DNA from: Epithemia pelagica
Lineage: Eukaryota > Bacillariophyta > Bacillariophyceae > Surirellales > Surirellaceae
Length of the DNA stretch: 64,000 bases
Direction of reading: 5' to 3'
Assembly: GCA_946965045.2 (NCBI GenBank)
Contig: OX337228.1
Span: 1,860,001 to 1,924,000, forward strand
In this document: in pieces, positions 19,703-30,222 of the stretch
Layout of the letters: every line of letters begins with the position of its first letter
Position numbering within the stretch: position 1 is the stretch's first letter
The notes under the pieces: generated by a model
What the model was told of the DNA's origin: nothing
Databases searched by the model: none
Seen by the model: the letters and a program-made list of their open reading frames with translations, nothing else
Translations under genes and position numbers: made by a program

Positions 19703-21856
19703 TTACTCGGCCTTGATTCGTTCAGCCACATCACTTTCGGCTCGGTATCGTTGTTCCACTCCACCATCCAGCGATACTGTCATGGATTCTCGTCGAACTT
19801 CATTCCACACCGTTTGGACCAGCCACCGAATCCCTCGTTGTACCATGGTCGCGAGGGGTCCATTACTGTTATTATTATTGCTGCTGCTAAGATCGGGTGA
19901 TTGTTGTGCGGTACTGTCGGGATTGCCAAACAGTCCGGCCAAGGCGGGAACATTGGGTGGTGGACGATACTTGACTTCGTACACATTGGCTCCCTGATCC
20001 ATGTATTCCATAATGACATTGTCCACGGTCTGAATTTCATCGCACAATTGACGTTCCAATGCCGCCGTACCAAACCAGGTTTCTCCCGTAGCGACTTGCT
20101 CAATGTCCAGTTGAGGACGGTTTTGGGCCACAAAGTCTCGGAACAAGACCAAGATTTCTTCCACGTCTTCCTTGGTTTTTTCGAAATCGACCTGTGTGAC
20201 TTTTTTGGTCGGTGTCAAGGTTCGTTTGTACTTGCCAGCCGTGACGGTTTGAAATTCAATGCCCTCCTTTTTCAATCGTTCATACACATTGGGAATCTCC
20301 GTCAGTACACCAATACTTCCCAAGACGGCAAAGGGACTGGCGACAATCCGATCGGCCACACAGCACATCATGTATCCACCCGAGGCGGCGACTTGTTCCA
20401 CGGCAATGGTCAACTTGAGTCCTGCTTCCTTGAATCGCAACAATTGAGCCGCGGCCAAACCGTACCCCGTCACGGTACCCCCACCTGTTTGCAACACCAC
20501 CAAGGCGTGATCGCCGGGTTGAGCCGATCGAACAATGGCCGTGACTTCCTCACGTAGATTGGCCACTTGAGAGGCGGTGGTATCGCCCGGAAACCGTGTC
20601 AAAAAGACTCGACGAGGTGCCTCCGCCGTGTCCTCGTCGTCGGCCTGGGACAACGACAACGACGACGACAAGAGTTGTGTCAAGGGTCGATCTTGCAAGG
20701 CCAACAACAAGAGTCCACCCATACCACGAGCGGCCACATCTCCCAAGAGTGCCGCTCGGACGGACGGTCCATGGACGGGTCCTACTGCCCGGACTACTTG
20801 CCGAATAAACTCCAATTCCAAATTTTGCAGCGAGGCAATGAGATTTGCCGTTTTCATGGCTCCACCATCCTTGTCCCCTCGACTCGAAGTCGTCGATGCC
20901 TTGGCTTTCGAGTCACTCACAGTGCTGTTTGTTGTACTCGTGAGGTTTCCCTCTGCTGGTTCGTCCTCCACTGCCGGATCCAGAGCATACACATCTTTGA
21001 CACCCAACTTTTTCAATTCATCGTCAATTACCGATCGAGTGGTTTCCGTTTGTCGTTGTTGAAGTTGCGTGACAACTTGATTGCCCTTTTGCAAAAAAGT
21101 TTGTTCGGCTTGTTGCAACTCTTGGTACGCACTGGCGGGCAAATTGGATGGCAAGGCCTTTTCCAAGGCCCGGGAAAAGGAGACTTTGCGATAGGTAGCG
21201 GCAGCCGACGCCTTGGATTGCGTCGCCAGGGCCAAACTATAATCATAAGAATCGTATTGCCGATTCAAATGGGTCACCTGGAGAAATTGCTGTTGTGGAA
21301 CACCCACGTTTTTAGGCAACTTGTTTTTACGATTGCCATTATTGCCAAAAAAGCCTCCTCCACCAAACGGGTTCTTGTCCTTGCCTTGGTCTTGATCGCC
21401 ATACAAATCCATGTACAGGGCAGCGACTGGATTGACGCTCAGGAGGGCCGGATCGTCCATACCACCCATTCTGCCGCCATTGTTGTTGTTGCGTGATTTT
21501 CCCACGACAACGGCCAAGAAACCAATCACCACAATGGTAAAAAACGCTGGAACACCATTGGAAATGACGGATTCCCAAAAGAATTGCATCAAGGGACTCA
21601 TGGTGGATTCCGAAGACGATTCGGCAATCATGGTCGTCGCAGCACTGGCCATGTGAAAGGGAGGTGTTGCCGATAGGGCAGTCGTCGTCATTGGACGACA
21701 AGTGCCGAAAATAGAACGACGAGAGACAGCATGGTGGATGACTGATGGGTGCTCTTGCTGTTGCCAGATGGAGCGAATGGAGTTTGGACTGCTAAATGCG
21801 TTCACCGAGCCAGGACAACTCGCTACGAGCAAGAACGCCAACGAAGTAGACCTCAT
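19703..21856 (-). CDS. Plastid-targeted SohB-like S49 serine peptidase
   Basis: This encodes 717 residues from ATG 21856; the frame extends to 21988 but the ATG at 21856 opens a clean signal peptide. The N-terminus RSTSLAFLLVAS...SVNAF-SSP is a bipartite plastid presequence with Phe after the cleavage site, as in diatoms. A membrane helix lies at about 103-118 (VPAFFTIVVIGFLAVVVG). Residues 415-690 match bacterial SohB/SppA: TGGGTVTGYGLAA, VAASGGYMMCCVADRIVASP (nucleophile Ser492), GSIGVLTEIPN, and AGKYKRTLT (Lys544 as general base of the Ser-Lys dyad), then ATGETWFGTAAL. It is about twice as long as bacterial SohB (about 350 residues) because of a long insert (150-410). The likely role is proteolysis of membrane or signal peptides at thylakoid or plastid envelope membranes; substrate unknown. 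Confidence 0.9.
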   Translation of the reverse strand: MRSTSLAFLLVASCPGSVNAFSSPNSIRSIWQQQEHPSVIHHAVSRRSIFGTCRPMTTTALSATPPFHMASAATTMIAESSSESTMSPLMQFFWESVISNGVPAFFTIVVIGFLAVVVGKSRNNNNGGRMGGMDDPALLSVNPVAALYMDLYGDQDQGKDKNPFGGGGFFGNNGNRKNKLPKNVGVPQQQFLQVTHLNRQYDSYDYSLALATQSKASAAATYRKVSFSRALEKALPSNLPASAYQELQQAEQTFLQKGNQVVTQLQQRQTETTRSVIDDELKKLGVKDVYALDPAVEDEPAEGNLTSTTNSTVSDSKAKASTTSSRGDKDGGAMKTANLIASLQNLELEFIRQVVRAVGPVHGPSVRAALLGDVAARGMGGLLLLALQDRPLTQLLSSSLSLSQADDEDTAEAPRRVFLTRFPGDTTASQVANLREEVTAIVRSAQPGDHALVVLQTGGGTVTGYGLAAAQLLRFKEAGLKLTIAVEQVAASGGYMMCCVADRIVASPFAVLGSIGVLTEIPNVYERLKKEGIEFQTVTAGKYKRTLTPTKKVTQVDFEKTKEDVEEILVLFRDFVAQNRPQLDIEQVATGETWFGTAALERQLCDEIQTVDNVIMEYMDQGANVYEVKYRPPPNVPALAGLFGNPDSTAQQSPDLSSSNNNNSNGPLATMVQRGIRWLVQTVWNEVRRESMTVSLDGGVEQRYRAESDVAERIKAE

Positions 21857-22137
21857 TTTCGGTTTTCTTCGTTTGTTTGTTCTGTATTTGTATCGTTGAT
21901 GTTTTGTTGGATCTTTTCTCAAGATGAGAAAAACCAAATTGTTTGGGTCTCGAAATTGTGACGTAATAGCCAGCCGACTCACTCCCACATAGCCACGTCA
22001 TGCAACATTAAAGCGACCTAAGCGCTAACGCTTTCTTTACTTTATAAGCGACCGACGAAGATCCAAATTTGATCGATTTGATGGGTGTCGCAAGTCGGAA
22101 ATAGAGATTCCTCCTTACGTTCAAAGATTGTGTCACC

Positions 22138-23185
22138 ATGATCTCATTGTCGCAACCAGCATGGCAGTTCTCTCGACGGCGGCAAAGTGCCATTCGCATG
22201 TCGTTTCGTCGCTGCTTGTACGTTTCCTGCTTGTCTCCTCTGCTAGTAATGTCCTTGGTACGAGGATATCATCATCATGTCCCTCTTGGCGCGTCACGTC
22301 ATCGTGCTACCCCACCATTATCGCGATACATTCCTCCTAACCACCACCACCACAACAACAACAACCATTATGGTGTCACGAAAGGACAGGCGAGGCACAG
22401 GGGGCACTTGTACTTTTCGTCATTGTCATTATCTTCCTCCTCGGACGGTGGTTCTCCCCAATCCGAAGAAAAACATGTCGAAACAACCTTGTTTGTTGAA
22501 TGCGGTACGATTCACGAGAATTCATACCACTCCAGGCACGCCAACACTCTCGAAAAGGAGATGCCTCATTATCTTTCTTTCTGGATTCGTTGCCTTTCTC
22601 TTCCTCACTCTCACAGGCTTTGGGGCGGATGCCCATGGACAAAACCCAACCAAGGCAGCCGGTACGTCCGTAGAAGTTGTTCCGTGGTTGTCGTCATCGT
22701 CATGATTTCTCACAGGCTTTTGTTTCTTGTGATGCGTTGCAGTCCGTGCGTGTCGAAATGCCATTGAATTCAATCAAATCCCTTCCATTGCGGATATTGT
22801 TCCGGGTGGTCGAGACGAAATGAAATTAGATGTCTTGTTGGCCGTTCGTACGTGCTTTGTGTGTTTGCGTCCGCGTTTGGTCACTGGCGGTGGTGACATG
22901 CTGAATTCCATAGTGGATGCTAATCGGATCTATGTTTCTTTCTGTTGTATGCGTGTCTTGTGTGCGTCTCTCTCTTGGATGGATACTCTCTCTATAAACA
23001 TAGCGGCCAAGTATCAATCCAGTCTCGAATTGGACCCAGTGCGAGAGGCCTTTCCTTATGGTAAGATTCGGATTCAAATTCAAGACGGTGGCATGATTGC
23101 CTCCAATGGCAAGGCGATTGCATCACTGGGAGATGTCAATGAAGATATGGTGATTGTCTGTTGTGCCATTACCGTCGGATATTGA
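22138..23185 (+). CDS. Lin0512-family protein, four exons
   Basis: No single open frame holds this gene; I assembled it from GT-AG introns. Exons are 22138-22504, 22617-22661, 22743-22847 and 23004-23185; introns are 112, 81 and 156 bp; phases agree and give 232 residues. Joining restores the Lin0512 family core: ETTLFVECG across intron 1 into FGADAHGQNPTKAA, then VRACRNAIEFNQIPSI, DEMKLDVLLAVP, and a C-terminus with FPYGKI and DMVIVCCAITVGY. The first about 110 residues are not part of the family and look like a targeting or low-complexity leader (hydrophobic LYVSCLSPLLVMSLV, then His/Asn-rich). The family is small and its biochemical function is unknown to me. It is divergent from the SohB-like gene, with 281 bp between starts. 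Confidence 0.82.
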
Positions 23186-23459
23186 AGAGAGACGTCCTTC
23201 TCTGTTGGTGATTTTGGTACACAACGACGACAATCCTGTCTCCAGTCTCCCGTTTGGGAGACTATTAATTGCTTTAGGACTACAAACATAGATAAGGAAC
23301 TGTAATTCTACTCTGAACCTAGGTTCAATCTTCATTACCTATTCCTACTAGACTATTGTTACGCTACGGATTCTATCTCCGTAAATCTTTCCTCACACAC
23401 ACACGACCCAGGATTGACGACGAGAGTGTGGATCTGCGGACCACATGGCGGTGACGGCA

Positions 23460-25262
23460 TTATGACGATGGTGGTCCTTTGCGAGGTGGTGCTTGTGGTG
23501 GTGTTTGTTGTTGTTGTTGTTGCTGCTGTTGTTGTTGCGTGGCAAACAAGAGGGCTTGTATTAACTCATTGGTATTTGGCGGCTGTTGCTGCTGGTACTG
23601 GTTGGGAGTCGCTGTTGCCATTGCGGTTGTTGTGGAGGGAGGGAGTGTGGTATTGTTACTGGAGGCTCGATGACTGCTCGCCTGCAACTGTTGCTCCATC
23701 AGAAGTTGTACCAACAGGGGTTCCAGATTGCTGTTGGCAGTTGTCGTCGGAAGGCTTGACCCTCCAAGGACATTGGCAAAAGGACTCGAAGCTAGTTGTT
23801 GAGGCGAGGCGCCTGTTGATGACAACGGTAGGGATGCTGTGTGGGGTACAGCAGCCGCGTTACTTTGAAACTGCGACAACAAGGCGTCCATGGAGGTGGC
23901 GGGGCGAGTGGACGACGATACTGCCGCCGGTGCCGCGGTAGCAGCCGAGAATGGCAGTGATTGCGGCTGTTGTGGATAGAGTGGATGGGAAACAGATGCT
24001 TGCTGCTGCCCCTCCACACCAACACTTCCTGGAGCCGCGATTGCGGTGGACGTCGTAGTAGGCTGTTGTTGTTGCTGCGTTTGCACGAACGCTGCCAACA
24101 AATACAACAAGAGCAACACTTCAGGACCCGGGTTTGATCCCATCAAGGAGGAGGACAATTGATTTGGATCTTGTTGAGAGGACGACGACAGGTCGGTGCC
24201 ACCCTGGCCCCAATTGGGCGGCATCCTGTCGTGAATGGCCTCAGAAACAGGCGTAGCTGCTGATGTTGCTCTGATGGATGGAGGTGGAGGATGCATGATT
24301 TGGAAGAGTGCTTGCTGCAACAAAGCGTTTTGTTGAGGATTCCCGAATGCAGAGGTTGATCCCAAGGCTTGCTCCAAAGACAAACGTGTCCTTTCGTCCA
24401 ACAAGACGCCAGGGCTTGGGCCTAACGTAGTTCTCGGATCAGGACCGAGATACGTTGGTGGATTTGCCTGCTGTCCGAGTGGATGTTGGTGCTGTGTGCT
24501 GCTGTTGGCCGACGAGGAAGTAGTATGCGGCTGCTGTGAAGAAAGAGATGACAAAGCATTTTGTCCTGTTGTTCCTGTTCCTTCTCCTGGTTGAGTAGTT
24601 TGCTCTTGTTGTGGTATCTGTCGTTGCGACTGTTGCGCTTGCCCTTGGCCCGCTCCACCCATGATGGACGAGGTGGCCGAGTCCAAGAGTCCCAGTAAAT
24701 GCTTGAGAAACCGAGACGTACGTTCCAAGGGACTTTCGCCTCGCTCGTCGTCTTCCTGTACAGCGCTCGAGGTTGGAGGCGTTGATGCGTCAGTCTTCTC
24801 CTTGGTGGCATTGTCTGGTGGAGGCGGGGGCTGTTGCCATGATTGCACAAACATCGATGGTTCCACTGAAGAAAGGCAATCGGTAATGGCTGAACGCAGC
24901 AATTCCACCATTTGCATCTTGGTCGTCGTGTCAGTCGTGTTCCCTGAAGCCACCGTGCTATTCTCTTGCTGTTGTGCATTGAATGGGTTGCTGGCGAGGG
25001 ACGATTGCTGCAACAACCGCACAATCGCTTGCAGCTTTTCGAGCAGTGTTTGCAATCGATCATTGTCCGCCACAAGAGTGGTGTTCATGTCGGTATATCG
25101 AGCAAATTGATCCGTTAGGGAATCAAGTTGATAGCGTTCTCGTTGTCGTTTACGTTGCGCACTCATCCGATTGATGAGTCGTTTTCGCTCTCGTTGTTCC
25201 ACAGTCATTTTAGGAGCCGATCCATCAGGAGAAAAACGACGATCTCGCAAATGTTGTCGCAT
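23460..25262 (-). CDS. bZIP transcription factor, Gln-rich
   Basis: The frame begins near 25364 with a GTG; the first ATG in the open stretch is at 25262 (600 residues). The bZIP is N-terminal: basic region RKRLINRMSAQRKRQRERY (signature N-x7-R reads N-R-M-S-A-Q-R-K-R) followed by leucine-zipper heptads through about residue 90 (LDSLTDQ, NTTLVADNDRLQ, LLEKLQ). The remainder is Gln/Ser/Pro-rich with a poly-Gln tract close to the C-terminus, as in activation domains. It should bind DNA as a dimer in the nucleus; targets are unknown. An in-frame upstream segment begins at ATG 25490 and is cut by a single TAA (25407-25409); see the separate entry. Length polymorphism in the poly-Gln is likely. 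Confidence 0.85.
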   Translation of the reverse strand: MRQHLRDRRFSPDGSAPKMTVEQRERKRLINRMSAQRKRQRERYQLDSLTDQFARYTDMNTTLVADNDRLQTLLEKLQAIVRLLQQSSLASNPFNAQQQENSTVASGNTTDTTTKMQMVELLRSAITDCLSSVEPSMFVQSWQQPPPPPDNATKEKTDASTPPTSSAVQEDDERGESPLERTSRFLKHLLGLLDSATSSIMGGAGQGQAQQSQRQIPQQEQTTQPGEGTGTTGQNALSSLSSQQPHTTSSSANSSTQHQHPLGQQANPPTYLGPDPRTTLGPSPGVLLDERTRLSLEQALGSTSAFGNPQQNALLQQALFQIMHPPPPSIRATSAATPVSEAIHDRMPPNWGQGGTDLSSSSQQDPNQLSSSLMGSNPGPEVLLLLYLLAAFVQTQQQQQPTTTSTAIAAPGSVGVEGQQQASVSHPLYPQQPQSLPFSAATAAPAAVSSSTRPATSMDALLSQFQSNAAAVPHTASLPLSSTGASPQQLASSPFANVLGGSSLPTTTANSNLEPLLVQLLMEQQLQASSHRASSNNTTLPPSTTTAMATATPNQYQQQQPPNTNELIQALLFATQQQQQQQQQQQTPPQAPPRKGPPSS

Positions 25263-25406
25263 GGCGGCCGCTTTTTGTGGATCCTCCACAACATTGTTGT
25301 TGTCTTCCTTCTCATTGCTACTGGCAACTCCCTGATCTTCCCCAGCTTTTGATTTCGATGCCACTTCTGCTTCATTAGAACTACGGAGTTGTTGGTGTTG
25401 TTGCTC

Positions 25407-25490
25407 TTATTGTGGTGCTTTGGATGCTTCCTTGTTTGTGCCATCGTCGGCTAGTTGGTGATCGCGAATGGATTCGTTGGCCTTGTCCAT
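25407..25490 (-). other. Upstream in-frame ORF ended by TAA ahead of the bZIP gene
   Basis: An ATG at 25490 opens 27 codons (MDKANESIRDHQLADD...) in the same frame as the bZIP protein, ended by TAA at 25407-25409. After that the frame stays open into the bZIP. The TAA sits in a Gln-rich context (CAA TAA GAG CAA CAA), so a single C-to-T change from CAA would explain it. There is no GT donor before it to splice it out. It is either a uORF or a nonsense variant of the original N-terminus. Confidence 0.55.
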
Positions 25491-27077
25491 TGTACCGCGA
25501 CTCGTGCTAGGAATTGAGCTTTTGATGTTGTTGGAGGATCACTCGAACGGATGGTGCAAACGCGCATTCGAAGGACCTAGAACAGAACATGTCTCTCTAT
25601 TCTGCCACTCCTCTGCGCAAGTGCAGCAAACGTAGTAGCAACTGGAATGGACAATGATCTCAGCGTCAGAATCCACCCCCGAAAACTATTAGTAGCCAGT
25701 GGTTGGAGGTGGTGATGCTGTTGGTGTTGGTGTTGCAATGCCTGCGGCAATGATGATGAGGCATAATGACGAAGATCGCTGCTGATGTTGCATCGTTCCA
25801 CTTCTATGTACTACTTCGTCGATCGTTTCTCTCTCAGCGAGGATCTATTATTGTTATGGAATTTCGGAATGTGGCCGCAGTCTGGCTTTTCTCCTTCAAC
25901 GAAACGAAGTTTTTTGTCTCCTTCCAGCATTTCTTGGATGACTGGGTCATAGAATCTCTCGGGGATTCCAGGATACTCCAAGAATATGCAAAGGCGACCC
26001 ATTAACCGAGCAATTGAAGGGAAAAGGCAATACCGACCGTCCGTATGGCCGTGTGGCATATGGCAGCTACAATAGCCCGAGACGCGCGACGACTGTCCAA
26101 TCCCCCAAACACAAGCCTTTCCCCATTATTTACGAATACACTACTCGTACTCGTACGGTTAGTGTTGTTGGTTGCCTTTTGCCCGAGCCGCTCTGCCCTC
26201 TTATGCTGCCATACAGGATCTTGGATATGGAAGACTGTTCCTCCCTTCGCCCTCCTTCCTTCTGAAAATGATTATACTACACGAAGATCTGACATCTCCA
26301 TTGAGGTAGATTCGAGCAAGGAAGAAACCAACAGAGGAAATTGTAAGCGAAAATCGATCAAGGATGTGTTCTGGAGCTACCCAGTTACGCAATAAACAAA
26401 ATTGAGTAGCCAACAACGCGGATCTCAGACAAAACTACGAGGGCAGAAACAAAGAGTCTTGTCATTTTTCATTTAGCTTGCAAATTATTGTTCGCGGTGG
26501 ACATTGGACAACCATCAATAATCAATACCCAACACCATCCACAATCCAATTTTCAGGCCGACAAGAAGAACAGGAGAATATTAGGGCTAATGACCACCAT
26601 GATTGAGTACGAGTTCGTAACTTAGGAGTGCTCATTGCTCCGTATACCGAATACCGAATACTCGATACTCGTGCCGGATACGATTAGGAGTAGTTTTTAG
26701 TTGGAGTGAGAAGTGAGAAGCGAGGATAGTTTTTAAAATGTCTGCTTGAAGTCAAGTTCAACTGTTTGAGTTCGGATGCCTGAAATGACGTCACCCATTC
26801 GACATAATATTGATGACGTCATCAAATGAAGAATCTGACATCACACATCTTCAGGATCTTGGATCTTGAATCCGGGACTTGAGACTAGTGACTGGTCCAC
26901 CTCGGCTTCCGGCGTGACCTTTGGTGGGATTGCTCGCGACAAACTCAATTTTTGGAGCGCGCCGAAAAAAAAAGTGTCACGCTGAAACCATGATCTCGAG
27001 GTGTTGTTGGGTGTCGATTTGTTGCTGATTCTTTGGTTGTGTCGTCGTCTTGGTGCGTCTCTTTGGAAGGTTGCACA
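25491..27077. other. Divergent intergenic region with motif repeats
   Basis: This lies between the bZIP start (minus) and the 7-TM gene (plus). It holds two overlapping TACTCGTA copies (26142-26155), TAGGAGTA (26685-26692), and two TGACGTCA-type CRE palindromes near 26785 and 26814. No convincing gene is present apart from a doubtful short frame at 25811-26059. Confidence 0.5.
25811..26059 (-). CDS. Doubtful small ORF
   Basis: An ATG-initiated frame of 82 residues. The central stretch (IFLEYPGIPERFYD, then VIQEMLEGD) reads more like protein than the other short frames of this region. No domain is recognised and no neighbour supports it. It could be a small protein, an exon of an unrecognised gene, or chance. 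Confidence 0.2.
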   Translation of the reverse strand: MPHGHTDGRYCLFPSIARLMGRLCIFLEYPGIPERFYDPVIQEMLEGDKKLRFVEGEKPDCGHIPKFHNNNRSSLREKRSTK

Positions 27078-28028
27078 ATGGTGTTTTCGAGAAGGTTGCA
27101 AGAACTAGGAAATTGCATTGGGCAGGGAAATGAATGCAAAGAAGCCAGTGTGTTGTTTACTGTGACAACTGCTGATGCACAATCGGCTTTGATTGCAATC
27201 GCGGCTGGATTGAGTTTGGTGAAATGCGTCGTATCCGCCATGGGGAATTATTCTCCCTTTCATGTTGCATTAGATATCTTAGCCCTGGGAGCGACATTGA
27301 CTGCCTTTATGATTTTCCAGAACAACGATTTTGACGACACGGACTTGCTGGATCGCGTTGAGGCGGGTTACGGCGATGATATTGTCTTGTACCGAATTGC
27401 CTATATCAGTGCCATGATTGTCCAAGCTATTAATGCTGCCGTGACAATGCAAACGCTCTCCATCTATACACGAATCCAAATTGAACCCTTTGGAGCCGAT
27501 GCCAAACAGGGATATCAAAAGAGTGCCCGATATACTTACATTTACATGTTGTTGTTGGGAATGGTTCTCTGTGGTGCCATTGTGCCCTTGATTGCCTTCG
27601 GTAAGGCAGATTGGGAGACTGATAACTTAAGTCCCACCAATTTCAAGGAAGACAATGCCAAACTGCTGATGAGCGCCATGATTCTGGCCGTTCTGGCCCA
27701 AGGTTTCATGTCCTTTCCCATGACTTTGACATTGTGTCGGGTTCCGACGCGTAAGATCCTGCTTTTCTTTTTTGTCGCCTTCTTGATTGGTTTGACTCCT
27801 CTGCTGGCCCATGCGGGTATCTTGTATACAGTTCTCGCACGAGTGTCGTCGGGTGACGAATCGGGTGGTTTGGCCTTTTTGGTTCTTATTTATGCCATTC
27901 AGGGCATGGAATTTTATGCCGAGATTTTTCGGTACATACACTGGCTCCAGATTGAATTGGCGGGACGAACGGCAAAATCTCAACAAGAGCAACTGGAATT
28001 TCAACAGGGCTTTGCTCAAGAAGCCTGA
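27078..28028 (+). CDS. Seven-helix membrane protein, unknown function
   Basis: This encodes 316 residues from ATG 27078; the earlier start of the open frame is a TTG. About seven hydrophobic helices are visible: SALIAIAAGLSLVKCVV, FHVALDILALGATLTAFMI, YISAMIVQAINAAVTM, YIYMLLLGMVLCGAIVPLI, LMSAMILAVLAQGFMSF, ILLFFFVAFLIGLTPLL and LAFLVLIYAIQGMEFYA. No signal peptide is needed ahead of helix 1. An acidic loop after helix 2 (NNDFDDTDLLDRVE) is the only distinctive hydrophilic segment. No receptor or transporter signature is recognised. Convergent with another unknown multipass protein (28397-30222). Confidence 0.8.
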   Translation: MVFSRRLQELGNCIGQGNECKEASVLFTVTTADAQSALIAIAAGLSLVKCVVSAMGNYSPFHVALDILALGATLTAFMIFQNNDFDDTDLLDRVEAGYGDDIVLYRIAYISAMIVQAINAAVTMQTLSIYTRIQIEPFGADAKQGYQKSARYTYIYMLLLGMVLCGAIVPLIAFGKADWETDNLSPTNFKEDNAKLLMSAMILAVLAQGFMSFPMTLTLCRVPTRKILLFFFVAFLIGLTPLLAHAGILYTVLARVSSGDESGGLAFLVLIYAIQGMEFYAEIFRYIHWLQIELAGRTAKSQQEQLEFQQGFAQEA

Positions 28029-28396
28029 GGCCCCGGCTCTTTCGCAGACTATACCACACTCTACATGTCATTTCGGACTCGCTTATGTATTGCTTATTGC
28101 TTGCTGTTCTATAAAAATGTTAAGTCACGTTTGTGTTATTACAATAGCATTGTGCACCATTAGGACAACAATATAGTTGAGTTGTCGTTTCCTGTCATGT
28201 GCCCTTGTAAACATCTCCGGAATTGCTGATACCAAAAAATATTTTGCTTGGGCGTCTTAGCACGAATTTTCGTCGGTCTCTTGGTCCGGGGACTCCACAG
28301 GGGACCGATAACAACGTTTGACGGAAACATCCGTTTCCGCAGGCCATTCTAATTGCAAATCAAAGCAACAACAAGCCTCGCAAAACACTGCCTATA
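28029..28396. other. 3' spacer between convergent membrane-protein genes
   Basis: About 370 bp hold both 3' UTRs. No gene and no clear repeats are seen. Confidence 0.45.
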
Positions 28397-30222
28397 TCAG
28401 ACTTCCACAGTTTGATCTTGCAAAAGAATGGCCGCTGCCGCACCCGAACATGTTCTCCGGTGATGTCCTTGGGGTGGTGGTTGTTGCTGTTGGTTTCTTC
28501 CAGACCCACCGGACGAGCCGTCGCCTTGTGCCACTCGTGGATCCTGGTGCGGAGATGGGACTCTCCGTGCTGCGACAGCAGTAGTGGCCTTGTGTTGGAC
28601 GCCGCCGTCGAGAGCACCAGGTTGCAATTGTATCATTTTGGAACATCCGTACAAAAAGAGGGATATCAAGAGACACAAATAAAATATGGAATTGTGATTC
28701 ATGTCCGAGGTTGACATGGAAAAGGGACAATTCGCAAAGCAATCGTCCTCATAGCCATGGGCACCACATGGTTCTTCCAAAAAGGCTTGAATCAGAAACC
28801 CAACAAAATAAATGAGCATGGCCATGGCGTCGACTGAATACCACACAATCAAATGTCGTTCATGACAAAAACAAATCCGAAACAGGGCCGTCAACAAGAC
28901 GGCACAATGTGCTGTGGCCAAAAATACATTGGTATAGATATGGGAATCGAGTATCACAAAAATGACCAAGGCTGGTAGACTAACCATCATCCACAGGAGC
29001 ATCCATTGAATGGTTCGATTTCCACTTGCGGGAGAAGTAGTGGCTGGAGGTAAGGCCGTGGTACTTCTTGCATTCTGATTGTTGTTGTTGTTGAGTGACG
29101 CAGCTTGATTCGGGCTATCTCTAGGTGGTCGTGACGGCCGTACAACGAGCAATCGGACGTATTCGGTAGCTGCCACGGCAAACAAGCTCGTGGCAGCAAA
29201 GGCGGCCGTCCCGTGAATGACGCGATTGGGCATTTTACCAGCAAAATCTTGTTCTGTCATGTGACCAAACCCCGATACAAGTTTGGAGGTGGACAAGAAC
29301 ATGAAGTAACAAACCAAAAACGTCATATAACAATCCTCGTAGGGTTGCTGCGAGGAGGAAGATCCAACCAAGACGGCATCACCATTGACAAGGGCTTGAT
29401 CGCGTCCTTCGCCGAGCTGTCTGGAATTGGCTATACGGAAAATTCAAAAGCAGGCGACAGAGGAATGAGATAATGAATGAAACAAACACTGAACCATAAG
29501 AAACAGAAGATCGACATACCAGCAGTCGAGGCCGAGTCGGGCAGAGCATCGAGATCAGCAGTGTTTTCCCATGACGAGGATTGCTTTGGTGGCATTAGTA
29601 GTGGCGGTGGGTTGGTAACCAGGACAGCAACGGCTGGCTCCGAAGGAGCTTCCTTTTCATCGATTTCATCTTTGGTGGGATTGGTCGAAAGGGTTCCATC
29701 TTCCAAATACACAGCCGAATATGGAAGGGAATCTTCTTGTTGGTCATCTCCCTGTGCTGGTGATTTCCAACTCTGAATGGATGGAGTATCTTCTTGTGAA
29801 TACGAAAAATTCGTGGACGGTGGGGCCGACTTTTCTTCCTCCACAAGGGAAGACTGTGGCTGATATGGACGGTTCGTATCCGGATTGCAATAAAATGGTG
29901 GAGTGAGAATCGCCACAGTACCTTTTTCGTTGTGTGATTTCTCCTTGTCTTGTTTGTCTGTTTTGTTGTTGTCCTTGTTTTGTAGTGCATCGGCGGCTGT
30001 CGTCTGCGACACGGTGGTCGGTGCCGGATGTGACGACGACAAGGCCAACAAAAGAATGGCCATGGTCATACTCAAGGCAGCCACGGCATAGCACAATGTA
30101 AAAGTCCACACGGAATTATCCACAGCGGAATCGGCGTCATAGTCAGACAATGGACAACCCTCCTTCACCCAGTCCGTATTGTACAACGCGCGATGAGAAA
30201 GCGGCAAGTGTCGGAATCCCAT
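28397..30222 (-). CDS. Multipass membrane protein, two exons, unknown function
   Basis: Two separate open frames join across a GT-AG intron at 29431-29519 (89 bp; donor GTATGT, acceptor CCGTATAG). Exon 1 is 30222-29520 and exon 2 is 29430-28397; phases fit and give 578 residues. The start ATG 30222 (MGFRHLPLSHRAL) is preferred over 30468, which would add a leader-like stretch. Exon 1 has one membrane helix (TLCYAVAALSMTMAILLLAL) and then a long disordered acidic loop. Exon 2 adds about six helices, including FLVCYFMFLSTSKLV, AAFAATSLFAVAATEYV, WMMVSLPALVIFVIL, ATAHCAVLLTALFRICF and IFYLCLLISLFLYGC, and a Gln/Pro-rich tail. A Cys cluster (EEPCGAHGYEDDCFANC) between helices could form disulfides in a lumenal or extracellular loop. 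No family is recognised. Confidence 0.75.

Noticed and set aside
20567..21496. 309-codon plus-strand frame opposite the SohB-like gene
   Set aside because: The minus strand carries conserved peptidase motifs; the plus frame has none.
29371..29515. Two independent membrane-protein genes at 28397-29371 and 29431-30222
   Set aside because: A GT-AG intron of 89 bp joins them in phase, and the first frame's tail beyond the donor is intron-like (T-rich, hydrophobic).
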